Below, piece after piece: positions 8,395 to 16,231 of a stretch of 46,152 bases of DNA. The position numbers were made by a program, and so were the translations under genes. The notes beneath the pieces are model-generated. The model saw only the letters and a program-made list of their open reading frames with translations. It did not search any database and was not told where the DNA came from. The stretch is from JAGVXH01 sp043810285 (lineage in GTDB: Archaea > Nanobdellota > Nanobdellia > Pacearchaeales > GW2011-AR1): NCBI GenBank assembly GCA_043810285.1, contig JBDROH010000013.1, forward strand, positions 1-46,152. Direction: 5' to 3'. Numbering within the stretch: position 1 is the stretch's first letter; each line of letters begins with the position of its first letter.

Positions 8395-9645
8395 ATGGAA
8401 CAATTTAAAAAATTGGGCATTTGCGAGCATATGTTGAAAACTATTTCAGCTAAAAAGTTCAAAAAGCCCTCAGAGATTCAAGAGAAAACGATACCGTTAA
8501 TTCTTGAAGGAAAGGATATCATAGCTGGGTCAGCGACGGGCTCTGGAAAAACTTTAGCTTTTAGTGTAGGAATTATTAAGAATACTGAAAAAGGAACCGG
8601 GGTTCGTGGATTAATTCTAACTCCTACTAGAGAATTAGCTGAGCAGGTTACTGGTGCTATTAGTGAACTCGCATACCATAAAGGACTTGAAACTGTTTCA
8701 GTATACGGAGGTGTTTCTATGAGTAATCAGATTAAGAAATTAACTTATGCAGACATTGTTGTTGCTACTCCCGGACGATTGCTTGACCATTTACAACGTA
8801 ATTCTGTTAATTTGTCGAAGGTGAAGTTTTTAGTTTTAGATGAAGCCGATAGAATGTGGGATATGGGATTTAAAGATGATGTTGCGAAAATTGTTAAGGC
8901 ATGTCCTAAAGATAGACAGACTCTTTTGTTTTCAGCGACGATTAACTCGGAACTTGCGGATTTTTCAGAAAAGTATATGAAATCTCCAGTTGAGATTTCG
9001 GTAGAGAGTTATGTCGATGCATCAAAATTAAAACAAATTTATTATGATGTTAGGGATGATGAAAAGTTTTCATTGTTGGTTCATTTATTAAATAATGAAA
9101 AGGCTCATTTGGTTATGATTTTTTGTAATACCCGAAGGAATACAGATTTTGTTGCAAAAAATTTAAATGATGCAGGAATTAGTGCTCAAGCGATTCATGG
9201 CGGAATGGAACAAAATAAACGGTCCCGTGTTATGAAAGGTTTCGACAATTCAAAGGTCAATGTTCTTGTTTGTACCGACGTCGCTGGAAGAGGTCTTGAT
9301 ATCTCAGGAGTTTCACACGTTTATAATTACGACTTGCCTTTGGACGCAAAAGATTATATCCATAGAATTGGAAGAACTGCTCGAGCAGGGGCAGAAGGTA
9401 TCGCAATAAATATTCTAGCAAGTAGGGATTATAAGAATTTTATGAATATTAAAAAGCATAATCAGAGTTTAGTTATTGAGAGGATTATGACTCCCCAGTT
9501 CAAGAAAGTTTATGTTAAATTTGATTCTCCGAGAAGACCTCGAGGTAATTTTGGTGGTCGAAATGAATCTAGGGGGAGAAATTTTCCTAGAGGAAATACG
9601 CGGGGCGGTAGAGATAATCGAAGTCCTAAGAGAAATAGACATTAG
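8395..9645 (+). CDS. DEAD-box ATP-dependent RNA helicase
   Basis: A 416-residue superfamily 2 RNA helicase. It has the Q-motif region (PSEIQEKTIP), motif I ATGSGKT (47-53), PTRELAEQ, ATPGR, DEAD (149-152), SAT (180-182) and HRIGRTARAG in the second RecA domain. The last 40 residues are an Arg/Gly-rich tail of RGN and RGR repeats, which in this family binds RNA without sequence preference. The likely role is RNA remodelling in ribosome assembly or at low temperature. The gene stands alone with a structured upstream region. Confidence 0.95.
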   Translation: MEQFKKLGICEHMLKTISAKKFKKPSEIQEKTIPLILEGKDIIAGSATGSGKTLAFSVGIIKNTEKGTGVRGLILTPTRELAEQVTGAISELAYHKGLETVSVYGGVSMSNQIKKLTYADIVVATPGRLLDHLQRNSVNLSKVKFLVLDEADRMWDMGFKDDVAKIVKACPKDRQTLLFSATINSELADFSEKYMKSPVEISVESYVDASKLKQIYYDVRDDEKFSLLVHLLNNEKAHLVMIFCNTRRNTDFVAKNLNDAGISAQAIHGGMEQNKRSRVMKGFDNSKVNVLVCTDVAGRGLDISGVSHVYNYDLPLDAKDYIHRIGRTARAGAEGIAINILASRDYKNFMNIKKHNQSLVIERIMTPQFKKVYVKFDSPRRPRGNFGGRNESRGRNFPRGNTRGGRDNRSPKRNRH

Positions 9646-9650
9646 AAAGT

Positions 9651-9658
9651 TTTATAAT
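9651..9658 (+). promoter_or_regulatory. TATA box
   Basis: TTTATAAT ends 20 nt before the ATG of the following membrane-anchored protein, the leaderless spacing typical of the archaeal genes here. Confidence 0.5.
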
Positions 9659-9678
9659 ATCCTTGGCTATATTGTTTT

Positions 9679-10332
9679 ATGAAAAAAATTTTAGTGATGT
9701 TGGTACTTTTGGTTTTTGCCGTGAATGTTTCTGCAATGACTTCAAATGTTACAGTAATCAGCGACGAGGTTTATACTGGTGCTATCTTAGAATTGCGAAA
9801 TATTGATAGCGGAGAGGTTGGAGAAAAGCGTTATTACCCATTTTTTATTGGAAAGAATATTGGCGTAATTAAAATTGAAGTTGAAACGGGATTGTCAGAA
9901 GCGAATTTTAGTTTACAATTTACCAATCATGGCGAGGTTTGTCTTAATATAGAAAAAGGACCATTTGTAATTAATGGCTCGGACATTATATTGGATTTAG
10001 GAAAGGTTGAAGAAATCAGCCCTATTGAAGAACCTATAGAAAATTCAAGTGTTGATAATGTTTCTGAGGAAGTTAGTGAAGAAGTTGATTTTAAAATAGA
10101 TGAGAAAAGAAATATCCTAGTTAATAACCCTGGGTTAATTGGCTATGCTTCTCAATATTCAGGAAATTTACAAAATAATATTTATATCCTCATCGGGCTT
10201 GGTGTTCTTTTTGTAGGAATTTTTATGTTTTTTATTGTCCAAAAAGCTTACAAAAGTGGAGCGAAAGGGGTGGTAGAATTACTGGGACGAATGGAAATTG
10301 ATAGAAAGATTGATGAACTGGATAATCGGTGA
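9679..10332 (+). CDS. Secreted, C-terminally anchored protein of unknown function
   Basis: A 217-residue protein with a signal peptide (MKKILVMLVLLVFAVNVSA), an extracellular beta-rich region, an acidic linker of EEP/SEEV repeats near residues 113-135, and a transmembrane helix (about 163-187, YILIGLGVLFVGIFMFFIV) followed by a short basic, then charged, cytoplasmic tail. The layout is that of an archaeal surface protein held by its C-terminal helix. No catalytic motif is seen. The last cytoplasmic segment is helical and could contact a partner. The protein at 16232-17008 has the same architecture. Confidence 0.6.
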   Translation: MKKILVMLVLLVFAVNVSAMTSNVTVISDEVYTGAILELRNIDSGEVGEKRYYPFFIGKNIGVIKIEVETGLSEANFSLQFTNHGEVCLNIEKGPFVINGSDIILDLGKVEEISPIEEPIENSSVDNVSEEVSEEVDFKIDEKRNILVNNPGLIGYASQYSGNLQNNIYILIGLGVLFVGIFMFFIVQKAYKSGAKGVVELLGRMEIDRKIDELDNR

Positions 10333-10396
10333 TTTGTTATGGAAGTAAATAAGAAATTAAGAAGAATTTTTATGAGTATTGTTGGGAGATTTAATA

Positions 10397-11248
10397 ATGG
10401 TTAGAATACGTTATAGTTTTGGGTCGCGACATACAGGGAATATTAAAAATATTAAGAAACAGCGAGGGAAATATCCAGATGTTATGGAGGAAGTTGTGCG
10501 AGTTTCAGATATTGTTTTGGAGGTTTTAGATGCGAGATTTATTGAAGAGACACGAAATTTGGCGATTGAGAAGAAGATTAAAAAATTAGATAAGAAGATA
10601 ATTTATGTTTTGAATAAGGCCGATTTAGTTGATGTAAAGACTATTGAAAAACGATTGCCAGAAGATTTAAGACCTCATATTTTTGTTTCAGTTCTTACGA
10701 AGCAAGGAGCAAAAGATTTAAGGGATAGGATTAGGATTGAGGCAAAACGTGTAAAATTAAAAGATGTTCGTCAAAGGGTACAAGTGGGAATTATAGGGTA
10801 TCCGAATGTTGGGAAGAGCTCGCTGATTAATTTAATTAGTCGGAGGGGAGCGGCTAAGATATCAAAGCAAGCAGGGTATACCCGGGGGATGCAGAAGATT
10901 CGAATGTGCGAAGGGATTTTAATTTTAGATACTCCTGGAGTAATTCCGGCGAATAAGTATGCCTCGAATGATGCAATGGCTTCCAGCAATGATGCGAGAC
11001 TTGGAGCCAGAACATATAGCGATGTTAAGAATCCTGAAGCGGTTGTTCAAGATTTAATGTCTTCAGATTATAAAGCGATTGAGAAATTTTATGGAATTGA
11101 GGTTAATGGAGATAGTGATTTATTGATTGAAAAACTTGGAAAATCTAAGGGACTTTTAATAAAAGGCGGGGAAATTGATTTGGATAGGACTTCTAGGATT
11201 ATCTTGAGAGATTGGCAGGAAGGTAAAATTAGGGCAAATGCTAAATAA
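10397..11248 (+). CDS. Circularly permuted GTPase, YlqF/RbgA-like
   Basis: A GTPase of the MMR_HSR1 family in permuted order: the G4 motif NKAD comes first, then G1 GYPNVGKSS, then G3 DTPGV. This order defines the YlqF/Nog/YjeQ group that acts in large ribosomal subunit assembly. The ATG at 10397 (MVRIRYSFG) is preferred, giving 283 residues; an in-frame TTG lies 18 nt upstream. A second permuted GTPase with matching motifs lies at 12278. The shared C-terminal segment (GLLIKGGE, DWQEGKI) occurs in both, so they are paralogues. A role in 50S maturation is inferred from the family. Confidence 0.87.
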   Translation: MVRIRYSFGSRHTGNIKNIKKQRGKYPDVMEEVVRVSDIVLEVLDARFIEETRNLAIEKKIKKLDKKIIYVLNKADLVDVKTIEKRLPEDLRPHIFVSVLTKQGAKDLRDRIRIEAKRVKLKDVRQRVQVGIIGYPNVGKSSLINLISRRGAAKISKQAGYTRGMQKIRMCEGILILDTPGVIPANKYASNDAMASSNDARLGARTYSDVKNPEAVVQDLMSSDYKAIEKFYGIEVNGDSDLLIEKLGKSKGLLIKGGEIDLDRTSRIILRDWQEGKIRANAK

Positions 11249-11304
11249 AAAATTTAATTAGTGTTTAAGCACTTCTTGCACAAACTGTTTTGAGTTTTTT
11301 AATC

Positions 11305-11448
11305 CTATCTTCGAGCTATCCATCCTTCACCACTAGCTTCCCAACATGCCCCTTCCATTACTCTGTCGATTGCACGAATCACATCATCTCTTCCTCGTTC
11401 GCCTTTGCGATTAAGGTCATCATATAAAACTTGTAGTTTAACTATCAT
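11305..11448 (-). CDS. Small protein (47 aa) with strong ribosome site
   Basis: A minus-strand frame of 47 codons starting MIVKLQVLYDDLNRKGERG and ending GEGWIARR. Directly upstream is AAGGAGGTAGAA before the ATG, a near-perfect Shine-Dalgarno at normal distance, which is unusual among the archaeal genes here and supports translation. The sequence is charged, probably helical, with one Cys and two Trp near its C-terminus. No family is recognised. It sits alone between the two GTPase genes on the opposite strand. Confidence 0.6.
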   Translation of the reverse strand: MIVKLQVLYDDLNRKGERGRDDVIRAIDRVMEGACWEASGEGWIARR

Positions 11449-11597
11449 TTCTACCTCCTTAACGACTAAGAGTCTCATTTCTTTATATAGAATTATAGAC
11501 TTAGAAGTATATTTAATATCATAATTTGATTTAAATACTGTTTGACTTAAGAGTGATAGTGGCAGTTTTAGACAATAAATAAAACGCTATAGGAATT

Positions 11598-12236
11598 ATG
11601 ACAGACGAAAATAAATACAATATTCGGACAAACTTTTTGCCGAGAGAAGGAATTATTTATGTAGATACTTGTGGTTTTGAATGGGTTTGTCAAATTGATA
11701 ACTGGGATGTGCAAAGTGAAATAGCTTCGTTAAGAAGATTAAAGAGTTTTTGTGAAACCTTTCAAAAAAGAGGTTACGTTTCTACAAATGAAGGAGTATT
11801 AGAAGAGATTAAGAAAAGTAAAGACTATTGGATTAAAAAAAAGAAAGGGATTAAAAAAATTAGAAGATATTTTATGTCTGGAGGGAATAGGAGAGTAAGA
11901 AAAGTAGATAATTCAATGGAAAGATATAAATTTTTTTCGGAGTGGTTGAAAGCAAATAATCGGATGTATGATATTTTAAAAAAAGGGATTGAACTTTATT
12001 CTCCAAGATATAACGGTCTTAATCATAACGGAGTAGAAAAATTTGTAGAGAATTATCCTGATTTATCTGGGGTTGATAAAGGTCTTGTTTGTATGGCCCT
12101 TAAATCTGGTTCGGGTAATGGTATACTTTCTGCAGACTCCTCTTTGCTCAAAGTGTATCGTTACGGAGTAAATGAATTTAATCTAAAGAAATGTTTTATA
12201 TGTGATTCAATGAATTCTAAAACTTTGTATTTGTGA
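11598..12236 (+). CDS. PIN-like ribonuclease domain protein
   Basis: A 212-residue protein with the acidic residues of a PIN nuclease in the expected order: D23 in IIYVDTCGF, Glu in the VLEEIKK helix (69-70), D160 in SGVDKGLVCMAL and D180 in SADSSLL. PIN domains cleave RNA with Mg2+ or Mn2+. A Lys/Arg-rich insertion (about 72-103) separates the two halves, longer than in typical VapC toxins of about 130 residues. There is no adjacent antitoxin gene on the same strand, so a toxin role is not supported. It lies between the two permuted GTPases, so rRNA or mRNA processing is possible. Confidence 0.55.
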   Translation: MTDENKYNIRTNFLPREGIIYVDTCGFEWVCQIDNWDVQSEIASLRRLKSFCETFQKRGYVSTNEGVLEEIKKSKDYWIKKKKGIKKIRRYFMSGGNRRVRKVDNSMERYKFFSEWLKANNRMYDILKKGIELYSPRYNGLNHNGVEKFVENYPDLSGVDKGLVCMALKSGSGNGILSADSSLLKVYRYGVNEFNLKKCFICDSMNSKTLYL

Positions 12237-12248
12237 AGATAAGGAAGA

Positions 12249-12257
12249 TTTATAATT
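12249..12257 (+). promoter_or_regulatory. TATA box
   Basis: TTTATAATT ends 20 nt before the ATG at 12278, the leaderless spacing, and so serves the second GTPase gene. Confidence 0.5.
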
Positions 12258-12277
12258 CTCTATGATATTACCTATGC

Positions 12278-13027
12278 ATGGGATTTTGGCCAATTGTTTT
12301 GAATGTTCTTAGAAACAGCGACGTCGTGTTGTTATTAGTGGATGCTCGGATGCCAGAACTTACGCGGAACTCGGAGATTGTTTCTAAGGTTGAATCTATG
12401 AAAGACAAGCGGTTGTTTATTGTTTTCAATAAAAGTGATTTGATTGGTCGGAAGGAGATGGATAAGTTGAAGGGGGAATACCTTGATGCGTTTTTTATTT
12501 CGGCTAAAAATAAAACAGGCGTTAGTAAATTAAAGGAAACCTTGGAAAATATGGCTGCTAATTGGTACCGACCTAGTCTGAGGGTCGGGTTGGTCGGGTA
12601 TCCTAATGTTGGGAAATCGACCCTGATTAATCTTCTTGCCCCTTCAGTTCAGGCAAAGGTATCTTCTATTCCAGGGACCACAAAGAAGACAACATGGGTT
12701 AGAAATGGAAAATTAAGAATTATGGATTCCCCTGGAGTAATTCCTTTTGGGGATAAAAATGTCCAGATGGGCATGTCAGCAGCCAAGGACCCCCATAAAG
12801 TTCGTCATCCAGAGAATGTTGCGATAAATATCATTAAATTTTTGATGGCTAAGGATAAAGATATTCTTAAGAAATATTATGGGGCTTCTGGAGAGGATTG
12901 TTATGAGATTTTTGAGGATATCGGGAGGAAGAAGGGACTTCTAATCAAGGGTGGCGAGGTTGACGAGAATCGGGTTGCGATTAAAGTGATTGATGATTGG
13001 CAGAAGGGAAAAATTAATTTGAAGTAA
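12278..13027 (+). CDS. Circularly permuted GTPase, second copy
   Basis: A 249-residue MMR_HSR1 GTPase with permuted motifs: G4 NKSD, the SAKNKTG loop, G1 GYPNVGKST and G3 DSPGV. It shares these and the C-terminal GLLIKGGE and DWQKGKI segments with the protein at 10397 but lacks that protein's longer basic N-terminus. Having two such paralogues is common: family members act at different steps of large-subunit ribosome assembly. The start follows a TATA box at leaderless distance, so the gene has its own promoter. tRNA-Tyr begins 33 nt after the stop. Confidence 0.86.
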   Translation: MGFWPIVLNVLRNSDVVLLLVDARMPELTRNSEIVSKVESMKDKRLFIVFNKSDLIGRKEMDKLKGEYLDAFFISAKNKTGVSKLKETLENMAANWYRPSLRVGLVGYPNVGKSTLINLLAPSVQAKVSSIPGTTKKTTWVRNGKLRIMDSPGVIPFGDKNVQMGMSAAKDPHKVRHPENVAINIIKFLMAKDKDILKKYYGASGEDCYEIFEDIGRKKGLLIKGGEVDENRVAIKVIDDWQKGKINLK

Positions 13028-13060
13028 TATTTATAAGGCGAATTTGTTAAATAGTTTTGT

Positions 13061-13131
13061 CCTCCCATAGCTCATCGGTAGAGCAGGCGGTTGTAGCCCG
13101 CTGTGGCCCAGTTCGATTCTGGGTGGGGGGA
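13061..13131 (+). tRNA. tRNA-Tyr (GTA)
   Basis: The acceptor CCTCCCA pairs with TGGGGGG (one T-G), with C1-G72 as in archaeal and eukaryotic tRNA-Tyr, and A as discriminator. The anticodon stem GGCGG/CCGCT encloses TTGTAGC with anticodon GTA (13093-13095). The T arm is CCCAG-TTCGATT-CTGGG. No intron and no encoded CCA. Confidence 0.95.
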
Positions 13132-13216
13132 TGATACCTTCTTGGCATCCTCGAAAACTACTTTTTATGTTGAATCCGAACAGATTGTTTATTATAACTG
13201 TCTGATTTAATACAAT

Positions 13217-13576
13217 ATGAAACTAGATCCATATAAACATAAAGAAAAATACATGAAGTGGAAAGAAGAGGCTGAGAGAATGGGATGTATCGAAGGCATC
13301 TCCAAAGCTAACTCAGATTTAACCTTGAAGTATGTTTTTGATATGGAAATTGGTCTTAATGTCTCGGTAAAAAGTGTTAAAGGACCTCGAAGTTTTATCA
13401 GACTTAATAATTTAAAACAAAGAATGGTTTTTCTGTCCAAAAGATTCGGAGAATATTATGATATTGACGACCTCACCAAATTAACAGAATCTCAAGTGGT
13501 TAATTACTTCGCTAAAATTAGAAGCGGGGAAATTAGGAAGATAGATGGGGGATTTGATTTTTTTTTGGAATTCTAA
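13217..13576 (+). pseudogene. Integrase N-terminal fragment (tyrosine recombinase)
   Basis: A 119-residue frame resembling the N-terminal arm and core-binding (SAM-like) domain of archaeal phage-type integrases: KWKEEAERMGCIEGISKAN, a helical stretch ending FLSKRFGEYYDID, then LTESQVVNYFAKIRSGEIRK. A full enzyme would continue for about 200 residues with the catalytic R...H-x-x-R...Y, which is absent; the frame ends in an Asp/Phe-rich sequence and the next gene starts 48 nt on. tRNA-Tyr lies 86 nt upstream, a classic attachment site, so this is best read as a relic of an integrated element. It could still be a short expressed DNA-binding protein. The family call rests on remembered sequence pattern. 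Confidence 0.5.
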
Positions 13577-13624
13577 ATAGGCTTAAAGTGAAAGATATAA
13601 AAATGTTAGGAACGATTATATCTA

Positions 13625-14308
13625 ATGGGAAATTTTTATTTAGACATTGAAACAACTGGACTTGATCCTGAAAAAGATAAGATCTTGACAATACAATATC
13701 AAGAACTTGAGAGGAATACTGGAGAAGCAAAAGGAGAATTAATAATTTTAAAAGAATGGGAATCCTCTGAAAAAGAAATTATTCAAAAATTCATTGCAAA
13801 TACAAGTATACTTGATGCTTATGCATTTAGTTTTGTTCCTGTCGGATATAATCTTGGTTTTGAACATAAATTTCTAAAGCAAAGAGCAATAGTACACCAT
13901 CTGCCACCGATAGATATTCTTAATAATCCTTTCATCGATTTAAGAGCTATAGGGATTTTAATGAATGGAGGAGAGTTTAAGGGTTCGGGACTCGATAAAT
14001 TAACGGGTAAAATAAGCGATGGAAAAAATATTCCAATATTGTATAATAATAGTGAATATGAATCGATAGTAAGCTATATCCAGATGGAAACTAGAGAATT
14101 TATCAAATTTAATTCGTGGCTTTACAAAAAATTACCAGATTTATTAAAGGAATTTGATGCTGCAATAGTCTATGGTAAAAAAGAGGAGAAAGTGGAGGCT
14201 CCCAAAGGACCTATTTCAGGAATTAGAATTTGTCCACTTTGCACAAAACAAATATTTCCCGAACAAGAACATTGTGCTGAATGTGGGGTAGAAACGATTA
14301 ACTATTAG
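13625..14308 (+). CDS. RNase H-fold 3'-5' exonuclease-like protein with zinc ribbon
   Basis: A 227-residue protein. It opens with the exonuclease motif I (YLDIETTGLD, D7 and E9), has VGYNLGFEHKFL around 73-84 where DEDD exonucleases have Asp (E80 stands there), and FIDLRAIGI with D105. A C-terminal CxxC...CxxC zinc ribbon (about 206-222, CPLC and CAEC) is appended. Similar proteins are annotated as DnaQ-like or RNase H-like ribonucleases. Whether it degrades DNA or RNA cannot be told; the Asp-to-Glu change may lower or alter activity. Confidence 0.6.
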   Translation: MGNFYLDIETTGLDPEKDKILTIQYQELERNTGEAKGELIILKEWESSEKEIIQKFIANTSILDAYAFSFVPVGYNLGFEHKFLKQRAIVHHLPPIDILNNPFIDLRAIGILMNGGEFKGSGLDKLTGKISDGKNIPILYNNSEYESIVSYIQMETREFIKFNSWLYKKLPDLLKEFDAAIVYGKKEEKVEAPKGPISGIRICPLCTKQIFPEQEHCAECGVETINY

Positions 14309-14498
14309 TAAAAAATTATATATTCAAACGAACACTTTTATTCCGTCCTAGAGAAACATAATATTTATGCACAGATTTTTAATCAACGCATATTTAAACA
14401 ACCATCTAAAATTTTTATAATTACCTTAAACAGTATTTTTGAAAACATAATCGTTCTTTTGACATAATCTTTATTAATCATCTAAAATTTGCAAAAAT

Positions 14499-15602
14499 AT
14501 GTTAGATATAGAATGTTCTGATTCAGCTTATTCTAGAATTAAAAATTCTAAGATTGAACAAAAGATTAATGAAAAATATGAAGAATGTAGTGGTTCTATT
14601 GAGAAATTTTTCTATAACAAAAAAGGTGAAAAAATAATAGAAGAAGCCAGAAAAGGCTTATTCACCAATAAGAAAATTTCAGAAACTTTGCGAGTACACA
14701 AAGACATTGCCAGATTAAGTTCTCTTATTGAGGATGAATTCTTATTGGATAGCCATATTAAAGAGATTTGTGTAGAGCACCCTTCTTTCCTTGCATATTA
14801 TATTTTAGGAAAAGAGTTGTTCGATTATAAAAAATTAAACTTTCCCTCATTGCATTCTTTAGAAGAGAGTATTGCAAGTTATTTTATAAAAGAATGCAGA
14901 GAAGAAAAAATATCCTATAGTCATGGAAGGTTAGTTTGGAGAAACAATGGTAAGAAAAACGTGCTTCATCGAGATGTTCATGGAGACATGTATGTTTCTC
15001 AAACAGATGTAATTGGTAATGAAAAAGAGGTAAGAACTTTATTTGGCAAGGAAATAAATTTCGATAGCGTCAAACACAAGCCAAGTTATGGAGGGTTATA
15101 TTCCTGCCAAGATTGGTCTACATATTTAATTACTGCTTTAAAATATGCTAAAAGATTAGGGAAAGAAAAAATAGAGGAGATTAATAATTGGAAAGGTTAT
15201 TATCAAAGAACCCACTCTACAGGATTTTATACTGAAGCAGGCGATGGGGCAAGTCTTGGACTTAAAAGTTATATAGAACGTCCAATTATTTCTAAAGGAG
15301 AAAAATTAGAGAGTTTTCCATTATATATTGGCATGGGAGACATGAAATGCAAATTTCCTTATTTTGAAGGAAATAAACTTTTTTATATAGCCGAAAATGA
15401 ATATGGAGACATAGATCTATCCAAAAAGGGTAATTGTTTCAAAGATAAAAAATATAAAAAAATAATAGAATATTCTGAATCAGACTTACCCAATATGTTA
15501 AAAGGATGTTATAAACTATTTTCTAGAGTTGTCAAGAATATGTTCTTTATTATGGATGACTTCAACAAAGAACATTTATCCAACAAATCTAGTAGAATTT
15601 AA
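14499..15602 (+). CDS. Hypothetical protein (367 aa)
   Basis: No family is recognised. The N-terminal 100 residues are charged and helical; the middle has several His and aromatic residues (VLHRDVHGDMYVSQTDV) and a stretch rich in Tyr, Trp and Gly (YYQRTHSTGFYTEAGDGASLGL) that could form an enzyme-like beta core. No signal peptide or membrane helix is present. About 190 nt of AT-rich DNA precede it, with the phrase ATCTAAAATTT occurring twice. It lies between an exonuclease-like gene and a superoxide reductase, with no clear operon partner. Confidence 0.55.
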   Translation: MLDIECSDSAYSRIKNSKIEQKINEKYEECSGSIEKFFYNKKGEKIIEEARKGLFTNKKISETLRVHKDIARLSSLIEDEFLLDSHIKEICVEHPSFLAYYILGKELFDYKKLNFPSLHSLEESIASYFIKECREEKISYSHGRLVWRNNGKKNVLHRDVHGDMYVSQTDVIGNEKEVRTLFGKEINFDSVKHKPSYGGLYSCQDWSTYLITALKYAKRLGKEKIEEINNWKGYYQRTHSTGFYTEAGDGASLGLKSYIERPIISKGEKLESFPLYIGMGDMKCKFPYFEGNKLFYIAENEYGDIDLSKKGNCFKDKKYKKIIEYSESDLPNMLKGCYKLFSRVVKNMFFIMDDFNKEHLSNKSSRI

Positions 15603-15626
15603 ATAATATAAATTTCTTATTAAAAT

Positions 15627-16004
15627 ATGACAACTCTTAATCAAGTTTGGAAATGTGAGGTTTGTGGGAATATAATCGAGGTTTTACATGAAGGCGCGAA
15701 TTCTTTGGTATGTTGCAATCAGCCAATGGTTTTCCAAAAAGAAAAATTAAAAGAATTGGAAGGCAATGAAAAACATATTCCAGTAATTGAAAAGACTGAG
15801 GAGGGAATTAAGGTTAATGTGGGAAGTGTTGAACATCCGATGACAGATGAACATTATATCGAATGGATTGAAGTAATTTCAGGTGAAAAAATTCTGAAAA
15901 AATTCTTAAAACCTAGAGATAAACCTTTTGCAGAATTTTGTGTTGAGGAAGAAAATATAATCGCAAGAGCCTATTGTAATCTTCACAGTTTATGGAAATC
16001 TTGA
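15627..16004 (+). CDS. Superoxide reductase (desulfoferrodoxin)
   Basis: A 125-residue 2Fe-superoxide reductase that reduces superoxide to hydrogen peroxide in anaerobes. The N-terminal desulforedoxin centre has C10, C13, C29 and C30. The catalytic iron site has H50 (in EKHIP, with E48-K49), H70, H76, C117 and H120 in the closing YCNLHSLW. All ligands are present and length is normal. It uses electrons from rubredoxin-like donors; none is encoded nearby. The gene has its own TATA-like TTTAAATAAT just before and points to an anaerobic or microaerobic life. Confidence 0.95.
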   Translation: MTTLNQVWKCEVCGNIIEVLHEGANSLVCCNQPMVFQKEKLKELEGNEKHIPVIEKTEEGIKVNVGSVEHPMTDEHYIEWIEVISGEKILKKFLKPRDKPFAEFCVEEENIIARAYCNLHSLWKS

Positions 16005-16042
16005 TTAGTTAGATTTTTAAGGCAGAGTTTGGTAACTACATT

Positions 16043-16180
16043 ATGGAAAAATATAAAGATTTAGCTTTCTTATCTTTCCTTGCATTTTTAGCATTTGTTA
16101 ATCCCCCTCAAACATCTGGATTTTTATTTTTCCTTTTCTTTCTGTTTTTCCTTTTTCCTAAAGAACTTCTAAAAAGATAG
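16043..16180 (+). CDS. Small hydrophobic protein (45 aa)
   Basis: A 45-codon frame, MEKYKDLAFLSFLAFLAFV then PPQTSG then a Phe/Leu-rich second hydrophobic run and a basic end (PKELLKR). It would make two short membrane helices joined by a Pro/Gly turn, a hairpin in the membrane. A TTTTTAAGG element sits about 20 nt upstream. Low complexity makes the coding call tentative; no function is suggested. Confidence 0.45.
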   Translation: MEKYKDLAFLSFLAFLAFVNPPQTSGFLFFLFFLFFLFPKELLKR

Positions 16181-16231
16181 AGAAAATGAGTTCTGTGAAA
16201 GATAACTTGAATGAGAGTTAAATAAAAGAAT

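Noticed and set aside
8265..8462. Minus-strand frame over the helicase leader and start
   Set aside because: It overlaps the conserved N-terminus of the helicase in antisense, has no ribosome site or TATA box at its start, and has no recognisable pattern.
10339..10404. 21-codon frame (MEVNKKLRRIF...) before the first GTPase
   Set aside because: Short, basic, overlaps the GTPase start and has only a weak upstream signal; kept out as coding, although a leader peptide cannot be excluded.
13217..13576. Possible complete small DNA-binding protein instead of an integrase relic
   Set aside because: The match to the arm and core-binding part of integrases and the place beside a tRNA fit a truncated integrase better.
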